This document shows, in pieces, positions 6,893-7,816 of a stretch of 7,816 nt of DNA. This DNA comes from Planctomycetota bacterium (GTDB lineage Bacteria > Planctomycetota > Phycisphaerae > WQYP01), in the NCBI GenBank assembly GCA_021816165.1, contig JAKAYZ010000074.1:1-7816 (forward strand). Direction: 5' to 3'. The position numbers were made by a program, and so were the translations under genes. Position 1 is the first letter of the stretch. Every line of letters starts with the position of its first letter. Below the pieces are notes generated by a model, which saw only the letters and a program-made list of their open reading frames with translations, did no database searches and was not told the DNA's origin.

Positions 6893-7816
6893 ATGCGCAA
6901 ATTATTGGGGGTGGCCGTCGCTGGCGCAATCCTCTTCGGCGGCCAATGGCCGCAGGGCAGCCCCCCGCCGGCCCAGGCGTTGGCGGCGGGTGCCAAGAAG
7001 GGTTCGCTACGCTCCGCGGTCGCGGGGCGTCTGCGGGAGCTGCGGGACTTTAGCTGCAGCTACCTGCAGTCCAACTTGGTCGTCGGGAACCCGGGCCAAG
7101 TGGCATTTCTGCGGCGCTACGACAGCCGCCTCAGGAAACAGGGGTTCAAAGGTGGCGTATTTACGCCACCGCCCGGCGCGTACCGTTACCGGTGTAGGCT
7201 ATTTAAACTCGGGGGCGATCTGCGTGTCGTGTCGCGCCTAACCAAAGCGACGGTCAGAAAGGAACTGGCCGCGAACCGGACACCATGGTTGCCCTATAGC
7301 GCCATCCGCGTTCTGACCCATACGCGGAGCGAAACGCTCTCGAGGATGTCAAGGCGGGCACCGTTCTTGGGTACAATTGCCGCGCCGGCGCTCCGGCATA
7401 AGCTCCCCCTCCTTTGGGCGCTCGGCATCCTCACACCGGCCTCGCGGCATATGCTCGGCGTGGCCGACCTCGCGGGGTTTTCGTTCGCCCCGCTGCCGTC
7501 GGGCCGCTGGTCGGCCTCGCTCGCCGAGGTAATCGGCCCGCCCGGAAGATCTGCCGTCCGCGTCACTGGTGTTTGGCATTTCTCGGCAGGGCCACGCCCG
7601 AGGATGTTGTCGTTCAAGGAGCTTTACGGCAAGTTTGCGGTCGTCCGCATCGCCTGTAGCGGGTTCCGGCGGCTCGGCGGCCTCTCCCTGCCAACCAAGG
7701 TGTCCGCGAGATATTTCGATCCGTCTTGGGGCTTGGTCGGCGGGTGCACGCTCTTACATATCCGATACCGGATTCGGCCAGCGGGTAACGTCAAGGCCCT
7801 TTACCGCATCAAATTT
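6893..7816 (+). CDS. Exported protein of unknown function, 3' end missing
   Basis: From the ATG at 6893 the frame stays open for 308 codons to the last base, so the gene is cut by the window edge. In DNA this GC-rich the long frame alone is weak evidence. The GGAGG site (6880-6884) and a classical signal peptide support it: MRKLL, a hydrophobic core (4-16), and probable cleavage at ALAA (29-32) before GAKK. The mature part is basic, beginning with a helical stretch (39-51) and then alternating hydrophobic and polar residues that suggest beta strands, especially 244-255 (LYGKFAVVRIAC) and 284-308. Cys are at 55, 101, 255 and 285. The strand-rich pattern, with GGLSLPTKVSARY near the end, faintly recalls LolA/outer-membrane-lipoprotein-sorting-type folds in planctomycetes; this is a guess. 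It lies 59 bases after the cysteine-rich gene and is probably co-transcribed with it. Confidence 0.7.
   Translation, partial: MRKLLGVAVAGAILFGGQWPQGSPPPAQALAAGAKKGSLRSAVAGRLRELRDFSCSYLQSNLVVGNPGQVAFLRRYDSRLRKQGFKGGVFTPPPGAYRYRCRLFKLGGDLRVVSRLTKATVRKELAANRTPWLPYSAIRVLTHTRSETLSRMSRRAPFLGTIAAPALRHKLPLLWALGILTPASRHMLGVADLAGFSFAPLPSGRWSASLAEVIGPPGRSAVRVTGVWHFSAGPRPRMLSFKELYGKFAVVRIACSGFRRLGGLSLPTKVSARYFDPSWGLVGGCTLLHIRYRIRPAGNVKALYRIKF
7151..7170. repeat. 9-bp perfect inverted repeat around TT
   Basis: GGTGGCGTA (7151-7159) and TACGCCACC (7162-7170) are exact inverted complements separated by TT. The repeat lies within the last gene and encodes GGVFTPP (residues 87-93). In RNA it could form a very stable short hairpin about 260 bases after the start codon. 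In DNA it has the symmetry of a dimeric protein site. Confidence 0.7.

Noticed and set aside
7051..7062. 12-bp palindrome TAGCTGCAGCTA
   Set aside because: One or two perfect 12-bp palindromes are expected by chance in 7.8 kb, and it has no supporting context.
6990..7241. 83-codon + strand frame
   Set aside because: It overlaps the signal-peptide gene starting at 6893 and has no ribosome site or recognisable content.
7294..7617. 107-codon minus-strand frame
   Set aside because: It is antisense to the open-ended gene and Arg/Pro-rich, typical of a shadow frame in GC-rich DNA.

Overview
The window reads as chromosomal DNA from a bacterium, most likely of the Planctomycetes/Phycisphaerae or a related PVC-type lineage. 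That placement is tentative. It rests on the large two-module secreted propeller protein, whose C-terminal module I associate with planctomycete-type genomes, on GC-rich DNA, and on two small genes with strong AAGGAGG/GGAGG ribosome sites and signal peptides. No rRNA, tRNA, CRISPR array, transposase or integrase was seen.

Layout, all genes on the + strand. Bases 1-283 hold no convincing gene and form the leader of typA. The translational GTPase gene typA/bipA (284-2134) is followed after 37 bases by a PHP-type phosphatase gene of the CpsB/YwqE kind (2172-2894); the two probably form one transcript. Bases 2895-3331 are gene-free and contain two small hairpins, a 7+1+7 operator-like inverted repeat and an extended -10 promoter. 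They lead into a 1011-residue exported protein (3332-6367) with an N-terminal two-component-regulator-type beta-propeller and a separate C-terminal module.

A nested hairpin followed by a T-rich tract separates that gene from two further exported proteins. The first is a 130-residue protein with eight cysteines (6441-6833). The second starts at 6893, has a clean signal peptide and stays open to the last base of the window, so its C-terminus is missing. Its 308 codons show no stop.

The first two genes are housekeeping and cell-surface regulatory functions. The last three all encode proteins predicted to cross the inner membrane, and may form an uncharacterised envelope or secreted group. That grouping is inference from position and signal peptides only. 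The most unusual DNA-level feature is an excess of strong perfect or near-perfect palindromes inside coding sequence (3994-4011, four between 5914 and 6105, and 7151-7170). The cluster at 5914-6105 lies in a stretch of the propeller protein that looks like an in-frame insertion.
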